Shown piece after piece: positions 11,330 to 21,307 of a stretch of DNA of 64,000 nucleotides (position 1 is the first letter of the stretch; each line of letters begins with the position of its first letter). The notes beneath the pieces are model-generated. The model was given only the letters and a program-made list of their open reading frames with translations. It was not told the DNA's origin and did not search any database. The position numbers and the translations under genes are program-made. The stretch covers positions 44,825,084 to 44,889,083 of the forward strand of contig CM036754.1 in assembly GCA_020796225.1 (NCBI GenBank). The letters run 5' to 3'. Source of the DNA: Arion vulgaris (lineage: Eukaryota; Mollusca; Gastropoda; Stylommatophora; Arionidae).

Positions 11330-11855
11330 CATACATTGTTCCTTTATTTCTCAACATAATTTCCACCAACATTCTTGCACTTATCCCATCGTTTTATCAA
11401 TCCTCCCAAACCGGCTGCACAGAACTGCGGGCTCTGTTTTCTAAACCACGTTTTCACTTCACATTCAACTTCGGCGTCATTCGCGAAATGTCTCCCGCCA
11501 AGGTGGGTTTCAGTGAACCAAAAGGTGAAAATCGTTAGGGCTAAGTCGGGACTGTAAGGTTGATGTTCCAGAACTTTCCACGGTAGTTGGTTAATTTTCT
11601 CCTGAGTTAATCGAGTCGTATGTGGTCTGGCATTGTCATTAAGAAGCAACACTCCTGTAGTCAGCAGTCCTGGGCATTTTTTCGAATTGCATCATGAAGC
11701 ATCGATAGAACTTCACAGTATGATTCATAATTCACATTGTCACCTTTCTTCTTGAAATTGGTTAAAGCACTCCTTGACAATCCCAGAACACCGTCAGCAT
11801 GACTTTCCCTGCTGATGACGTAACCTTGAATTTTTTGACACAATTGAAGAAAGTG
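11330..11855 (-). pseudogene. Mariner transposase, C-terminal part (inverted left arm)
   Basis: The minus strand encodes LLNDNARPHTTRL, WKVLEHQPYSPDLAL and WDKCKNVGGNYVEK, nearly identical to the right arm. It begins at a KVMLTVFWD-equivalent region and ends at the shared terminus. It lacks the first catalytic aspartate, and a one-base deletion follows SPDLAL. Confidence 0.85.
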
Positions 11856-12555
11856 TGCTCAATGTGGGTACCCAGACAATTGAAGGAGGAACACAAAATG
11901 AACCGATTTGGCCTGTCCTTGCGTCATCTCTGTCGATACGAAGATGAAGGAGAAGACATGCTGAACAGGATTGTTACTGAGGATGAATCATGGGTGCATC
12001 ACTACCAGCCCGAATCAAAGCGTGCTTCAATACAGTGGAAACATCTTTCTTCGCCTTGTGTCAAAAATTCAAGATTACCCATCAGCAGGGAAAGTCATGC
12101 TGACGGTGTTCTGGGATTGTCAAGGAGTGCTTTTAACCAATTTCAAGAAGAAAGGTGACAATGTGAATTCTGAATCATACTGTGAAGTTCTATCGATGCT
12201 TCATGATGCAATTCGAAAAAATGCCCAGGACTGCTGACTACAGGAGTGTTGCTTCTTAATGACAATGCCAGACAATACGACTCGATTAACTCAGGAGAAA
12301 ATTAACCAACTACGGTGGAAAGTTCTGGAACATCAACCTTACAGTCCCGACTTAGCCCTTAACGATTTCCACCTTTTGGTCCACTGAAAACCCACCTTGG
12401 CGGGAGACATTTCGCGAATGACGCCGAAGTTGAATGTGAAGTGAAAACGTAGTTTAGAAAACAGCCCGCAGTTCTATGCAGCCGGTTTGGGAGGATTGAT
12501 AAAACGATGGGATAAGTGCATCAATGTTGGTGGAAATTATGTTGAGAAATAAAGG
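11856..12555 (+). pseudogene. Mariner transposase, C-terminal part (right arm)
   Basis: Translation in shifting frames gives WVPRQLKEEHK, IVTEDESWVHHYQPESKR, KVMLTVFWDCQG, LLNDNAR and YSPDLALNDFH, then KCINVGGNYVEK. The catalytic aspartates would be at 11982 (EDESW), 12261 (NDNAR) and about 12364 (LNDFH), spacing that fits DD34D mariner. Frameshifts near 12070, 12268 and 12390 and loss of the N-terminal DNA-binding region make it inactive. Confidence 0.85.
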
Positions 12556-12652
12556 AACAATGTATGTATAAAATAAACTGGTTTCAAGTTGTTATCATGT
12601 TTAGTTATTTTTCTACAGCCATTTGTTTCTTACTTATTGACTTCCCGTCGTA

Positions 12653-13906
12653 GCATGACTATTTTGAAAAAACAAATATCATAAAAAATATTTGTACTCT
12701 CGGGTTTGTATTACATCTTAATATTCATAGATGTTTCAAGAAGTAGCAGTTAAATGAAGATAATTCATGTGCGAACATATTCTATAAGTTTCATCTAACT
12801 TGGTGCAGTAGTTTTTATAATATTCACTTTTTAGTGCGGACACGTCAATAAATGGAATGTGGAACGTCCATTCTTTAGATGCAATAATTACATTAGACTT
12901 ACAACTATCGATACTGAATTTCATAAACAATCAAATATTATTATTACCATCAATTAAATCTTCTTCATTACTATCACAAGTTATAATTTGATCTAACAGT
13001 ACTCAAGATTCTACTGTAAACATCGTCGGAAACATTAACGTTTAAAAAAAAGTCTCGACTTGAACACAATAATACACTGCTTTCCCTCTTTCAAATCTTT
13101 GTTAAATGAGATATATGTACTTTCCGTTTTTGAAGATTTTTTAACTTCAGTAAAGAGGTTCTGAAGATACATTCGTTTCCGTGAACAGACATCCAAAAGC
13201 CGATATATCGGTTTTGCGACATCATGAACATTACTCTGAACCGATATATCGGCTCTGCAGTCCCGTTGGGTTAACGAGCACTTGGTAGTGAGTATTTATT
13301 GCAAAGTAACGAATAATTCCAAATACTTGAAACTAATTGAAAACTCATCATTACGTCACACTAAAGCTCTCATTCAATTGGAGATAACTATCGGAGGAAA
13401 AAAAATTAATTAAAATTATGTCCCTTCGTGATGTTTCGTTAGCTATTATCATGTTAAATTAAAAAACTATTATTATGTTAAAAACAATTATTCAAAGATA
13501 TTTTAACAAAAGTTAATCCAATATTATTAAAATTTTAAAAAAATATGGTCATATGATATGTAGGACGGAAGCATCAAGATCATACAAATAAAAGTCCGAC
13601 AGAATGAAAACACAATAAGAAACAGAAAACGTTGGAAGATCTTTTAAAGACAAAATTCAATGTGGAGATGGTACAATGTTTGGCTAAGATCAAAGTCTAG
13701 TACCCAACGTTTGATCGCAACCAGAAAGTGAGACCCTTCATAAACTTCAATAGGCACACTCATATACACTTAAGCTATTTGTATCTCTCATTCTAAAGGA
13801 TGAGACACTCGGAGTGTGCTCGTTCAAACCGTACTTGGTCCACTCGTTGTGGCACTGACGGGTAGAGCACAATTAAATGGAATTAAAAAACAGACACGAA
13901 ATATTG
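12653..13906. other. AT-rich unassigned DNA with a pair of 12-bp palindromes
   Basis: No coding signal seen. CCGATATATCGG, itself a palindrome, occurs twice (13199-13215 and 13240-13252) within larger flanking inverted sequence (AAGCCGATATATCGGTTTT and AACCGATATATCGGCT). Confidence 0.4.
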
Positions 13907-14690
13907 CAGATCTATTACATGTCACTTTGAACGTGGAGATGGCACTAGATCTGTGTTTATCATTGCGGGTGTATATGGTGTTGAGATCTATTACATGTCA
14001 CTTTGAACGTGGAGATGGTACTAGATCTGTGTTTATCATTGTGGGGTGTATACGGTGTTGGAGATCTATTACATGTCACTTTGAATGTGGAGATGGTACT
14101 AGATCTGTGTTTATCATTGCGGGGCATAGGTGTTGGAGATCTATTACATGTCACTTTGAATGTGGAGATGGTACTAGATCTGTGTTTATCATTGCGGGGC
14201 ATAGGTGTTGGAGATCTATTACATGTCACTTGAACGTGGAGATGGTACTAGATCTGTGTTTATCATTGCGGGGTGTATACGGTGTTGGAGATCTATTACA
14301 TGTCACTTTGAACGTGGAGATGGTACTAGATCTGTGTTTATCATTGTAGGGGTGTATATTGGTGTTGGAGATCTATTACATGTCACTTTGAATGTGGAGA
14401 TGGTACTAGATCTGTGTTTATCATTGCGGGGGACATACGGTGTTGGAGATCTATTACATGTCACTTTGAACGTGGAGATGGCACTAGATCTGTGTTTATC
14501 ATTGCAGGTGTATATGGTGTTGGAGATCTATTACATGTCACTTTGAATGTGGAGATGGTACTAGATCTGTGTTTATCATTGCGGGGTGTATACGGTGTTG
14601 GAGATGTATTACATGTCACTTTGAACGTGGAGATGGTACTAGATCTGTGTTTATCATTGCGGGGTGCATACGGTGTTGGAGATGTATTGC
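13907..14690. repeat. 78-bp tandem array (about 10 copies)
   Basis: Units contain GATCTATTACATGTCACTTT and ATCTGTGTTTATCATTGCGG. A small indel after TTGCGG varies unit length by 1-5 bp. Open frames in both strands are by-products. Confidence 0.95.
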
Positions 14691-14963
14691 AACCATACTT
14701 GAATGATGAGAACAGAGATGGCCACACTTCTAACCCTTTCGCTGCTACATACTTTCCGAAGGCTGAGCTTAAAATAGCTACTCTTTCTTTCTAGGTCACA
14801 AACGTGAATGTACGCCTATAGCAGTGACAGTAGCAATGTATAACGTGTTAACACGTCTTTAGCTCACAGAGGAGAGATAACAACAGACGTGTTAATGCGT
14901 CTTTAGAAGTGAATGGGAAAACGTATATATACGTCCTTAGCAGCTAAAGGGCTAATCGTCGCT
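14691..14963. other. Unassigned DNA with three spaced palindromic motifs
   Basis: ACGTGTTAACACGTCTTTAG (near 14845), a changed copy ACGTGTTAATGCGTCTTTAG (near 14888) and ACGTATATATACGTCCTTAG (near 14922) recur at roughly 35-43 bp. They may be a degenerate tandem repeat. Confidence 0.45.
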
Positions 14964-15144
14964 GCTTTGCTAAATGTGTCAGTCAGTGATATTATCTTAA
15001 TCTATATAACAATAAGTAATCATCTTTGCTAAATGTGTCAGTCAGTGATATTATCTTCATCTATATAACAATAAGTAATCATCTTTCAAATGTATCAGTC
15101 AGTGATATTATCTTAATCTATATAACAATAAGTAATCATCTTTG
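14964..15144. repeat. 59-bp tandem repeat, three copies
   Basis: Each copy has GTCAGTCAGTGATATTATCT and ATATAACAATAAGTAATCAT. Confidence 0.9.
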
Positions 15145-15227
15145 GATATATATCTAAAGATGTGGACCACAGAAATAACATAGACAGTGAAAAACACTAT
15201 TTATGAAGTGTGCACAAAACCCATTCT

Positions 15228-16553
15228 AGAAATGGCTTCTTATCCTGACGGTGCGAAGTATATACCAAGATTAGAGAAATGTCTTATCCTGACAGTGTGA
15301 AGTATATACCAAGATTAGAGAAATGTCTTATCCTGACGGTGTAAAGTATATACCAAGATTAGAGAAATGTCTTATACTGACGGTGTGAAGTATATACCAA
15401 GATTATAGAAATGTCTTATACTGACAGTGTGAAGTATATACCAAGATTAGAGAAATGTCTTATCCTGACAGTGTGAAGTATATACCAAGATTAGAGAAAT
15501 GTCTTATCCTGACAGTGTGAAGTATATACCAAGATTAGAGAAATGTCTTATACTGACAGTGTGAAGTATATACCAAGATTAGAGAAATGTCTTATACTGA
15601 CAGTGTGAAGTATATACCAAGATTAGAGAAATGTCTTATCCTGACAGTGTGAAGTATATACCAAGATTAGAGAAATGTCTTATACTGACAGTGTGAAGTA
15701 TATACCAAGATTAGAGAAATGTCTTATCCTGACAGTGTGAAGTATATACCAAGATTAAAGAAATGTCTTATACTGACAGTGTGAAGTATATACCAAGATT
15801 AGAGAAATGTCTTATACTGACAGTGTGAAGTATATACCAAGATTAGAGAAATGTCTTATACTGACAGTGTGAAGTATATACCAAGATTAGAGAAATGTCT
15901 TATCCTGACAGTGTGAAGCATATACCAAGATTAGAGAAATGTCTTATACTGACGGTGTGAAGCATATACCAAGATTAGAGAAATGTCTTATCCTGACAGT
16001 GTGAAGTATATACCAAGATTAGAGAAATGTCTTATCCTGACGATGTGAAGCATATACCAAGATTAGAGAAATGTCTTATCCTGACAGTGTGAAGTATATA
16101 CCAAGATTAGAGAAATGTCTTATACTGACAGTGTGAAGTATATACCAAGATTAGAGAAATGTCTTATCCTGACGGTGTAAAGTATATACCAAGATTAGAG
16201 AAATGTCTTATACTGACAGTGTGAAGTATATACCAAGATTAGAGAAATGTCTTATCCTGACAGTGTGAAGTATATACCAAGATTAGAGAAATGTCTTATC
16301 CTGACAGTGTGAAGTATATACCAAGATTAGAGAAATGTCTTATACTCACAGTGTGAAGTATATACCAAGATTAGAGAAATGTCTTATACTGACAGTGTGA
16401 AGTATATACCAAGATTAGAGAAATGTCTTATCCTGACAGTGTGAAGTATATACCAAGATTAGAGAAATGTCTTATCCTGACAGTGTGAAGTATATACCAA
16501 GATTAGAGAAATGTCTTATACTGACAGTGTGAAGTATATACCAAGATTAGAGA
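15228..16553. repeat. 44-bp tandem array (about 30 copies)
   Basis: Units contain GTGAAGTATATACCAAGATT and AGAGAAATGTCTTAT, with variants ATACTGACAGTG, ATCCTGACAGTG and ATCCTGACGGTG mixed along the array. The last unit passes directly into LINE sequence at 16554. Confidence 0.95.
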
Positions 16554-16604
16554 AAGGAAAGAATACGAAGTAAACCAACATAGAATTGTTGTCGTTAGCT
16601 GTCA
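16554..16604 (+). mobile_element. LINE C-terminal coding fragment upstream of the 28-bp array
   Basis: The + strand reads RKEYEVNQHRIVVVSCHML, matching the LINE terminus at 35221-35275 (IVNQHRTSVISRHTLRD) and 57230-57290 (LINQHRTGTVSSWTL). Its continuation lies beyond the array at 17158. Confidence 0.75.
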
Positions 16605-17157
16605 CATGCTGACAGACAAACATACTGAGACGCATGCTGATAGACCGACATACTGAGAGGCATGCTGACAGACAAACATACTGAGAGGCATGCTGACAGA
16701 CAAACATACTGAGAGGCATGCTGACAGACAGACATACTGAGAGATATGCTGATAGACAGACATACTGAGAGGCATGCTGACAGACAGACATACTGAGAGG
16801 CATGCTGACAGACAGATATACTGAGAGACATGCTCACAGACATGCAGATAGACAGAGATACTGAGAGACATACTGAGAGACATGCAGATAGACAGAGATA
16901 CTGAGAGACATACTGAGAGACATGCTGACAGACAGACATACTGTGAGACATTCTGAGAGACATGCTCACAGACAGACAGACTGAGAGACATATGAGAGAC
17001 ATGCTGAGAGACATGCTGACAGACATAGTGAGAGATATACTGACAGGCATACTGCGAGATATACTGAGAGACATGCTGACAGACATGCTGACAGACAGAC
17101 ATACTGAGAGACATGCTGACAGACATGCTGACAGACAGACATACTGAGAGACATACT
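16605..17157 (+). repeat. About 28-bp array grown inside a LINE C-terminus (about 20 copies)
   Basis: Units combine CATGCTGACAGACAGACATA with CTGAGAGG and break into 12- and 16-bp subunits on the right. The single-copy LINE has CACGCTGAGAGACATACTGAG at the same place. Sequence before and after matches the two halves of that LINE end. Confidence 0.9.
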
Positions 17158-17220
17158 GATGAAGTAATCGAAGCATTTATTGACTAATTAGTCCGATGTG
17201 TATTGCTGATGATCTGAGGA
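17158..17220 (+). mobile_element. LINE 3' end downstream of the 28-bp array
   Basis: GAAGTAATCGAAGCATTTAT and GACTAATTAGTCCGATGTG align with 35285-35335 (GGAGATCGGAGCACTTATAG, then GACAAATTGGTTCGACGTG). 17221-17750 contains a possible dispersed repeat (TCTAATCCTGTTTTGTCTCA) and, on the minus strand from about 17340 to 17700, decayed LINE-like C-terminal sequence. Confidence 0.7.
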
Positions 17221-17339
17221 CTGCACTAACAATATATTTGTAGAGGCAACTCAACTTTCTCAACTACTTAATTCTTTCTTTTATCTAATCCTGTTTTGTC
17301 TCACAACGTCAGGATAACAAGAAGATTTATAGAGTGGGT

Positions 17340-17720
17340 TTTTGTGTGCACTTCATAAACAGCGTTTTTCGTAGCCTTTGTTATCTCTGAGATCCAACTT
17401 TTGCGTGGAAGACCTTTTGCTGTGTGTCCACTGTATTGGAATAATATTGCTCTTTGAGGCTCACTGTCTGTTGGTAATCTGCTTATGTACCGAACCGTTT
17501 AATTTGTTGTTTCTTGATAAAGTTCAGTATTGATGTTGTATCCACTTTTTTCCTGATGTCTTATTTTCTCAACCGGTCTCTTCTTGTTACCCCCAGCATT
17601 CTGCATAGACACTTCATCTCTGTCATGACTAGTTTTATTCTATCGTTTGATGTCATCGTCCAGGTTTGGTACTGATAGCAGAATGTTTTGGGAGAAATGT
17701 TGTGTTGAACAATGTTCTTT
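17340..17720 (-). mobile_element. Possible decayed LINE C-terminus
   Basis: The minus strand shows QHNISPKTFCYQYQTW and RLCRMLGVTRRDR-like segments, reminiscent of the CRRMLRIPWTDR region of LINE RT C-termini. Too broken for firm assignment. Confidence 0.45.
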
Positions 17721-17751
17721 TTGTGTTCATGGTGACGTGCTAGCATTTCAT

Positions 17752-18262
17752 AATTATTGCCATTTATTCTATCATTTGCTGTTTGATTTGTTACATCTAT
17801 GTTGGATTTGTAGTTATTCTCCAGTTTGCTGTTTGCTTTGTTGTATCCTCGTATGTTGGATTTCGTTAGTTATTCTCCAGTTTGCTGTTTGATTTGTTGC
17901 ATCTATGTTGGATTTCGTTAGTTATTCTCCAGTTTGCTGTTTGCTTTGTTGATCTGTATGTTGGATTTGTTAGTTATTCTCCAGTTTGCTGTGCTCTTGT
18001 TAGGGAACATGCTAATAAATTTGGACGTTCATTTATTCTCCAGTCCTGGCTGTTTGGCTTTGAATTGCATACTAATTGAGATAGTTAGTTATTCTCGTTT
18101 GCTGTTTGCTTTGTTGCATCTATGTTGGATTTAGTTAGTTATTCTCCAGTTTGCTGTTTGCTTTGTTGCATCTATGTTGGATTAGTTGTTATTCTCCAGT
18201 TTGCTGTTTGCTTTGTTGCATCTATGTTGGATTTAGATTGTTATTCTCCAGTTTGCTGACAA
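17752..18262. repeat. About 50-53-bp tandem array (about 9 copies)
   Basis: Units contain AGTTATTCTCCAGTTTGCTG, TTTGCTTTGTTGCATCTATG and TTGGATTT with many small deletions. One unit near 18000 carries about 80 bp of foreign sequence. Confidence 0.85.
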
Positions 18263-18297
18263 AATGCTCCTATGTATGTAAAGAAAAGAAAAGAATA

Positions 18298-18484
18298 ATA
18301 AAGGCGACTGCAATAACTAATAAATTCATGAAGGCAAGCTTCATTTTTAGTAACATCCTACTGATCTTAAATAGAAAGACAAAAGAAATAAATATAAGGC
18401 GACTGCAATACAATAAATTCATGAAGGCAGCTTCATTTTTAGTAACATCCTACTGATGATCTCAAATAGAAAGACAAAATAAAG
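18298..18484. repeat. Direct duplication of about 95 bp
   Basis: Two copies of a segment with AAGGCGACTGCAATA and CATTTTTAGTAACATCCTAC, differing by a few indels. Confidence 0.85.
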
Positions 18485-18551
18485 AAAGATAAGACAAAAT
18501 TGAGAGATGAAAATTGATCATAACTAAACAAGAGAAGAAACATTCACTGTT

Positions 18552-18738
18552 GGAATTGTTTGATTGTTTGATTGTTTGATTGTTGGAATTGTTTGATTGT
18601 TTGATTGTTTGATTGTTTGATTGTTGGAATTGTTTGATTGTTTGATTGTTTGATTGTTTGATTGTTTGATTGTTTGATTGATAAGACCAACATCATTGCA
18701 CTTTAACGAGTAACCATGTTTGCTCCGATCTCTTTGGT
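18552..18738 (-). mobile_element. SINE family B, 3' part with expanded TTGATTG-type tail
   Basis: A tail of TTTGATTG units with three TTGGAATTG interruptions (18552-18685) precedes the 3' body (CATCATTGCACTT, GCTCCGATCTCTTT) on the minus strand. The SINE stops at CTCCGATCTCTTT where a LINE is inserted and resumes at about 19088. Confidence 0.8.
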
Positions 18739-19087
18739 TATTGGTTATTGGTTATTGGTTACTAAACTGACGTCATTGCACTCCGGGCAGACCCATAGGT
18801 GCTCAGTCTCCCCAACAGATATCGAAGAGTATGCATACTGATGGTTCCTGTGGCTCGCTGATTAAACCCACCTCTCACTCTACCTCTCAGGCATCCAGTT
18901 CTACTTGTACAACGGGTAACTCCAAACTGCCTAAATCGCTTGATCGATTCAACATCGATTTTAGTGTCCTCATCCAACAGACAGTCGCGTCCAACAGACA
19001 GTCGTGAAGAGACCGAAGAATATCCCCCTTATCCAAGTTCAACTCCCCAAAAATCGATGCTGTTGATGCAAGCCTGTCCACTCTCTC
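18739..19087 (-). mobile_element. LINE family 1 3' end inserted into a SINE
   Basis: The minus strand carries the family 1 terminus: GGTTATT repeats as 3' tail, TGACGTCA-like sequence, GAGCACCTATGG, then LLDEDTKIDVESI-equivalent sequence and GELNLDKGDIL further up. It is 5' truncated within the RNase H domain. An internal short duplication (CAACAGACAGTCG) lies near 18980-19005. Confidence 0.85.
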
Positions 19088-19535
19088 ATTCTTACACATG
19101 AAGATCTCATCGGCAGAGCACGAACTCCGCATCACCCACGAATGTCCGTGATGTAATTTTAAAGATGGTGAAAATATTTTGTAGAAAATTTTTGAACTTT
19201 CTAATCCGGGCAGCTGCTTTCCAGTCTGTTCTTCTCAATTTTGAACTTTCTAATCCGGGCAGCTGCTTTCCAGCCTGTTCTTCTCAATTTTGAACTTTTT
19301 AATCCGGACATCGGCTTTCCAGCCTGTTCTTCTCAATTTTGAACTGCCAAGGGTTCTTTTACCTGCTCAACGAACACGGTAAGTACGGTTTATCGTCCGT
19401 ATCAGATAGGACTAGGAACTCGATCTCACCTACACTCAGATCAGGGGTCTCTGAAAAATATCCCGTTTTTTCCACGAGGATCGAACCGAGTACATTCATT
19501 TTACAAATCTGCATGACTGAGCTAGGTAATAAACT
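19088..19535 (-). mobile_element. SINE family B, 5' part with tRNA-like head
   Basis: The minus-strand element resumes at CTTACACATGAAGATCTCAT and runs to a head with a perfect B box, GGTTCGATCC (complement at 19478-19489). It contains a three-fold 49-bp tandem duplication (19195-19344) with TAATCCGGGCAGCTGCTTTC. Confidence 0.8.
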
Positions 19536-19545
19536 TATTTAATAA

Positions 19546-19940
19546 CAGACTCTTACAGATATCTTAAACTGTGACATTTTGTTTTTCATTTATTCCAGTC
19601 TTTCCCCTTCCTTCCCTGCTTCAGGCAATATCATTTTCCGCTCCAGCTAAAAAAGACAACTCGTACTCAAACATTCGTGTTTTATTAATGGTTACTTCCC
19701 TTGTTTGTCGTATTATAAATGAGACCATCTCTCCCAGGCGATAAATAATCACCATACTTAAGCAATGGTTTAGTACCATAATCTCTTCTGTCAAATTTGA
19801 TTCGTTAGAGTCTGGTCTGGTTATGTATTTATTATTATTCTGTGAGAAATAAGTACGGACATTTGAAGAGAAATGTCACAAGCTAGGGATATTTATGGGA
19901 TGTCTTCATAAGTAATTACTGAAGCAGTCAGTGTTTGGGA
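19546..19940. other. Unassigned DNA
   Basis: AT-rich sequence with no recognisable gene or repeat. Confidence 0.4.
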
Positions 19941-19941
19941 A

Positions 19942-20405
19942 TGAGTGCTGGTTTAGTTGCAGTCAAGTGATTAAAGTGCTGGTTTAGTTGTAGTCAAGTG
20001 ATTGAAATGCAGGTGTAGTTGTAGACAAGTGGTTGGAGAGCTGGTGTAGTTTTAGCCAAGTGATTAAAGTGCTGGTGTAGTTGTAGTCAAGTGATTAAAG
20101 GGCTGGTGTACTTGTAGTCAAGTGATTAAAGTGCTGGTGCAGTTGTAGTCAAGTGATTGAAGAGCTGGGGTGTAGTTGTAGTCATGTGATTGAAGTGCTG
20201 GTGTAGTTGTAGTCATGTGATTGAAGTGCTGGTGTAGTAGATATGTGATTGAAGTGCTGGTCTAGTTGTAGTCATGTGATTGCAGTGCTGGTGTAGTTGT
20301 AGACATGTGATTGAAGTGCTGGTGTAGTTGTAGTCATGTGATTGCAGTGCTGGTGTAGTTGTAGCCAAGTAGTTGAAGTGCTGGTCTAGTTGTAGACAAG
20401 TGATC
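19942..20405. repeat. 31-bp tandem array (about 15 copies)
   Basis: Units contain AGTGCTGGTGTAGTTGTAGT followed by CAAGTGATT or CATGTGATT; the left half carries mostly CAAG and the right half mostly CATG. Confidence 0.9.
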
Positions 20406-20494
20406 GGAGAAGACATACATTAGACACTAATACCTAACGACCCTCGATATATATATATATATACTATATACTATATACTGACTGTATATGTTAT

Positions 20495-20625
20495 GTCTGC
20501 GGTTTAGGAAGTCAGAATTTCATCACTTCTATTGTATACTTTGCTTGATAAAGGCATTTTCATCGAAATGTCGCTATGTATTGTTTTTGTACTTTGTAAA
20601 ACTACTGTACGTTGTTGTGTGTGTG
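20495..20625 (+). repeat. Dispersed repeat with Penelope-like, hammerhead-like motif
   Basis: TTGATAAAGGCATTTTCATC then GAAATGTCGC resembles the CTGATGA...GAAAC core of hammerhead motifs found in Penelope-like element termini, but in degenerate form. A TA run precedes it. The left part recurs at 40630-40690 and parts recur in the 93-bp array and its right flank at 26580. Confidence 0.4.
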
Positions 20626-20671
20626 TTTGGCTATTACTAAAGTGAATATGCCAGTGATTGTCATTGAGAAA

Positions 20672-20893
20672 GTGGGAAGCATAAAATAGTAACACTGCCA
20701 CCTATAAGACATGTTGTAAGAGGTGTTAAGGTAGGGGCCTAGGGAAGTTATCTTAGTAAATAAATAGCGCAACAGAAATCGGATACTTGTAGACACATAG
20801 CATGCACAATGTACAATTGCTTTTAGGCTCAGATAACATACAAATCACAAAGAGTGGTTTAACTAGTGGCCGATATGGAGCGTTGGAAGAAGA
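20672..20893 (+). mobile_element. Interspersed repeat family C, (AAG)n-tailed
   Basis: Plus-strand copy running from AAATAGTAACACTGCCACCT to GCGTTGGAAGAAGAAG. Confidence 0.75.
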
Positions 20894-21059
20894 AGACGAT
20901 TGAGAAAGCTAATAGATAAGGATTACTGTCGTTACTGTCAGTAGCACCGCTTTTTATGTCCGTGTAGAACAGCTGGCGACTTGAGTCTGGAGAATTTAAT
21001 GTCTGCATGGCTAGTACAGTCGCCATGAAGCTGTTCAGGTTAGGATTTTTCATTTATGC

Positions 21060-21160
21060 CAACAACAGAACAAAATACTTGTCCTTACCGTGAATTGAAC
21101 ATATGTCTCGCGCATTATAGCCGCGCTCTAATCCATTCGGCCAGACAAGGATTGTTGTTC
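21060..21160 (-). mobile_element. tRNA-like sequence (SINE head or tRNA pseudogene)
   Basis: On the minus strand TGGCCGAATGGATTAGAGC (A-box-like), a five-pair anticodon-like stem around GCTATAA, and TGTTCAATTCAC (B-box-like) are in tRNA order and spacing. The position before the anticodon is C rather than T and the acceptor stem pairs only in part, so it is not a functional tRNA. 21161-21306 is AT-rich. Confidence 0.5.
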
Positions 21161-21307
21161 TAAAAATTGATTAACAAAAATAGGAGCCCAACACCTTTTC
21201 CCTATTTTGTTATTTCCCTATTCGCCATTTTGTTGCAACTATTCGTCATGACGTAGTTCAGTTAGATTTTGTAGTTATATTTTATGTATTGTATTTATAC
21301 TTCCCGT

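Larger units (their letters stand above)
11245..12650. mobile_element. Palindromic mariner element with TA target duplication
   Basis: Both termini carry the same inverted repeat (CGACGGGAAGTCAATAAGTA on the left, its complement on the right), each flanked by TA (11243-11244 and 12651-12652). The left arm (11245 to about 11855) is an inverted copy of the transposase 3' half. The right arm (about 11856-12650) is a longer copy in + orientation. A normal 5' end of the transposase gene is missing. The whole unit, 1,406 bp, is bounded as if it moved as one element. Confidence 0.85.

Noticed and set aside
16516..17176. Cys/Ser/Val-rich open frames (CLSACLSVCLS) on the minus strand
   Set aside because: These are antisense translations of the 28-bp array derived from a LINE end on the + strand.
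21080..21150. Functional tRNA gene on the minus strand
   Set aside because: Incomplete acceptor pairing and a C at the position before the anticodon; more likely a SINE head or pseudogene.
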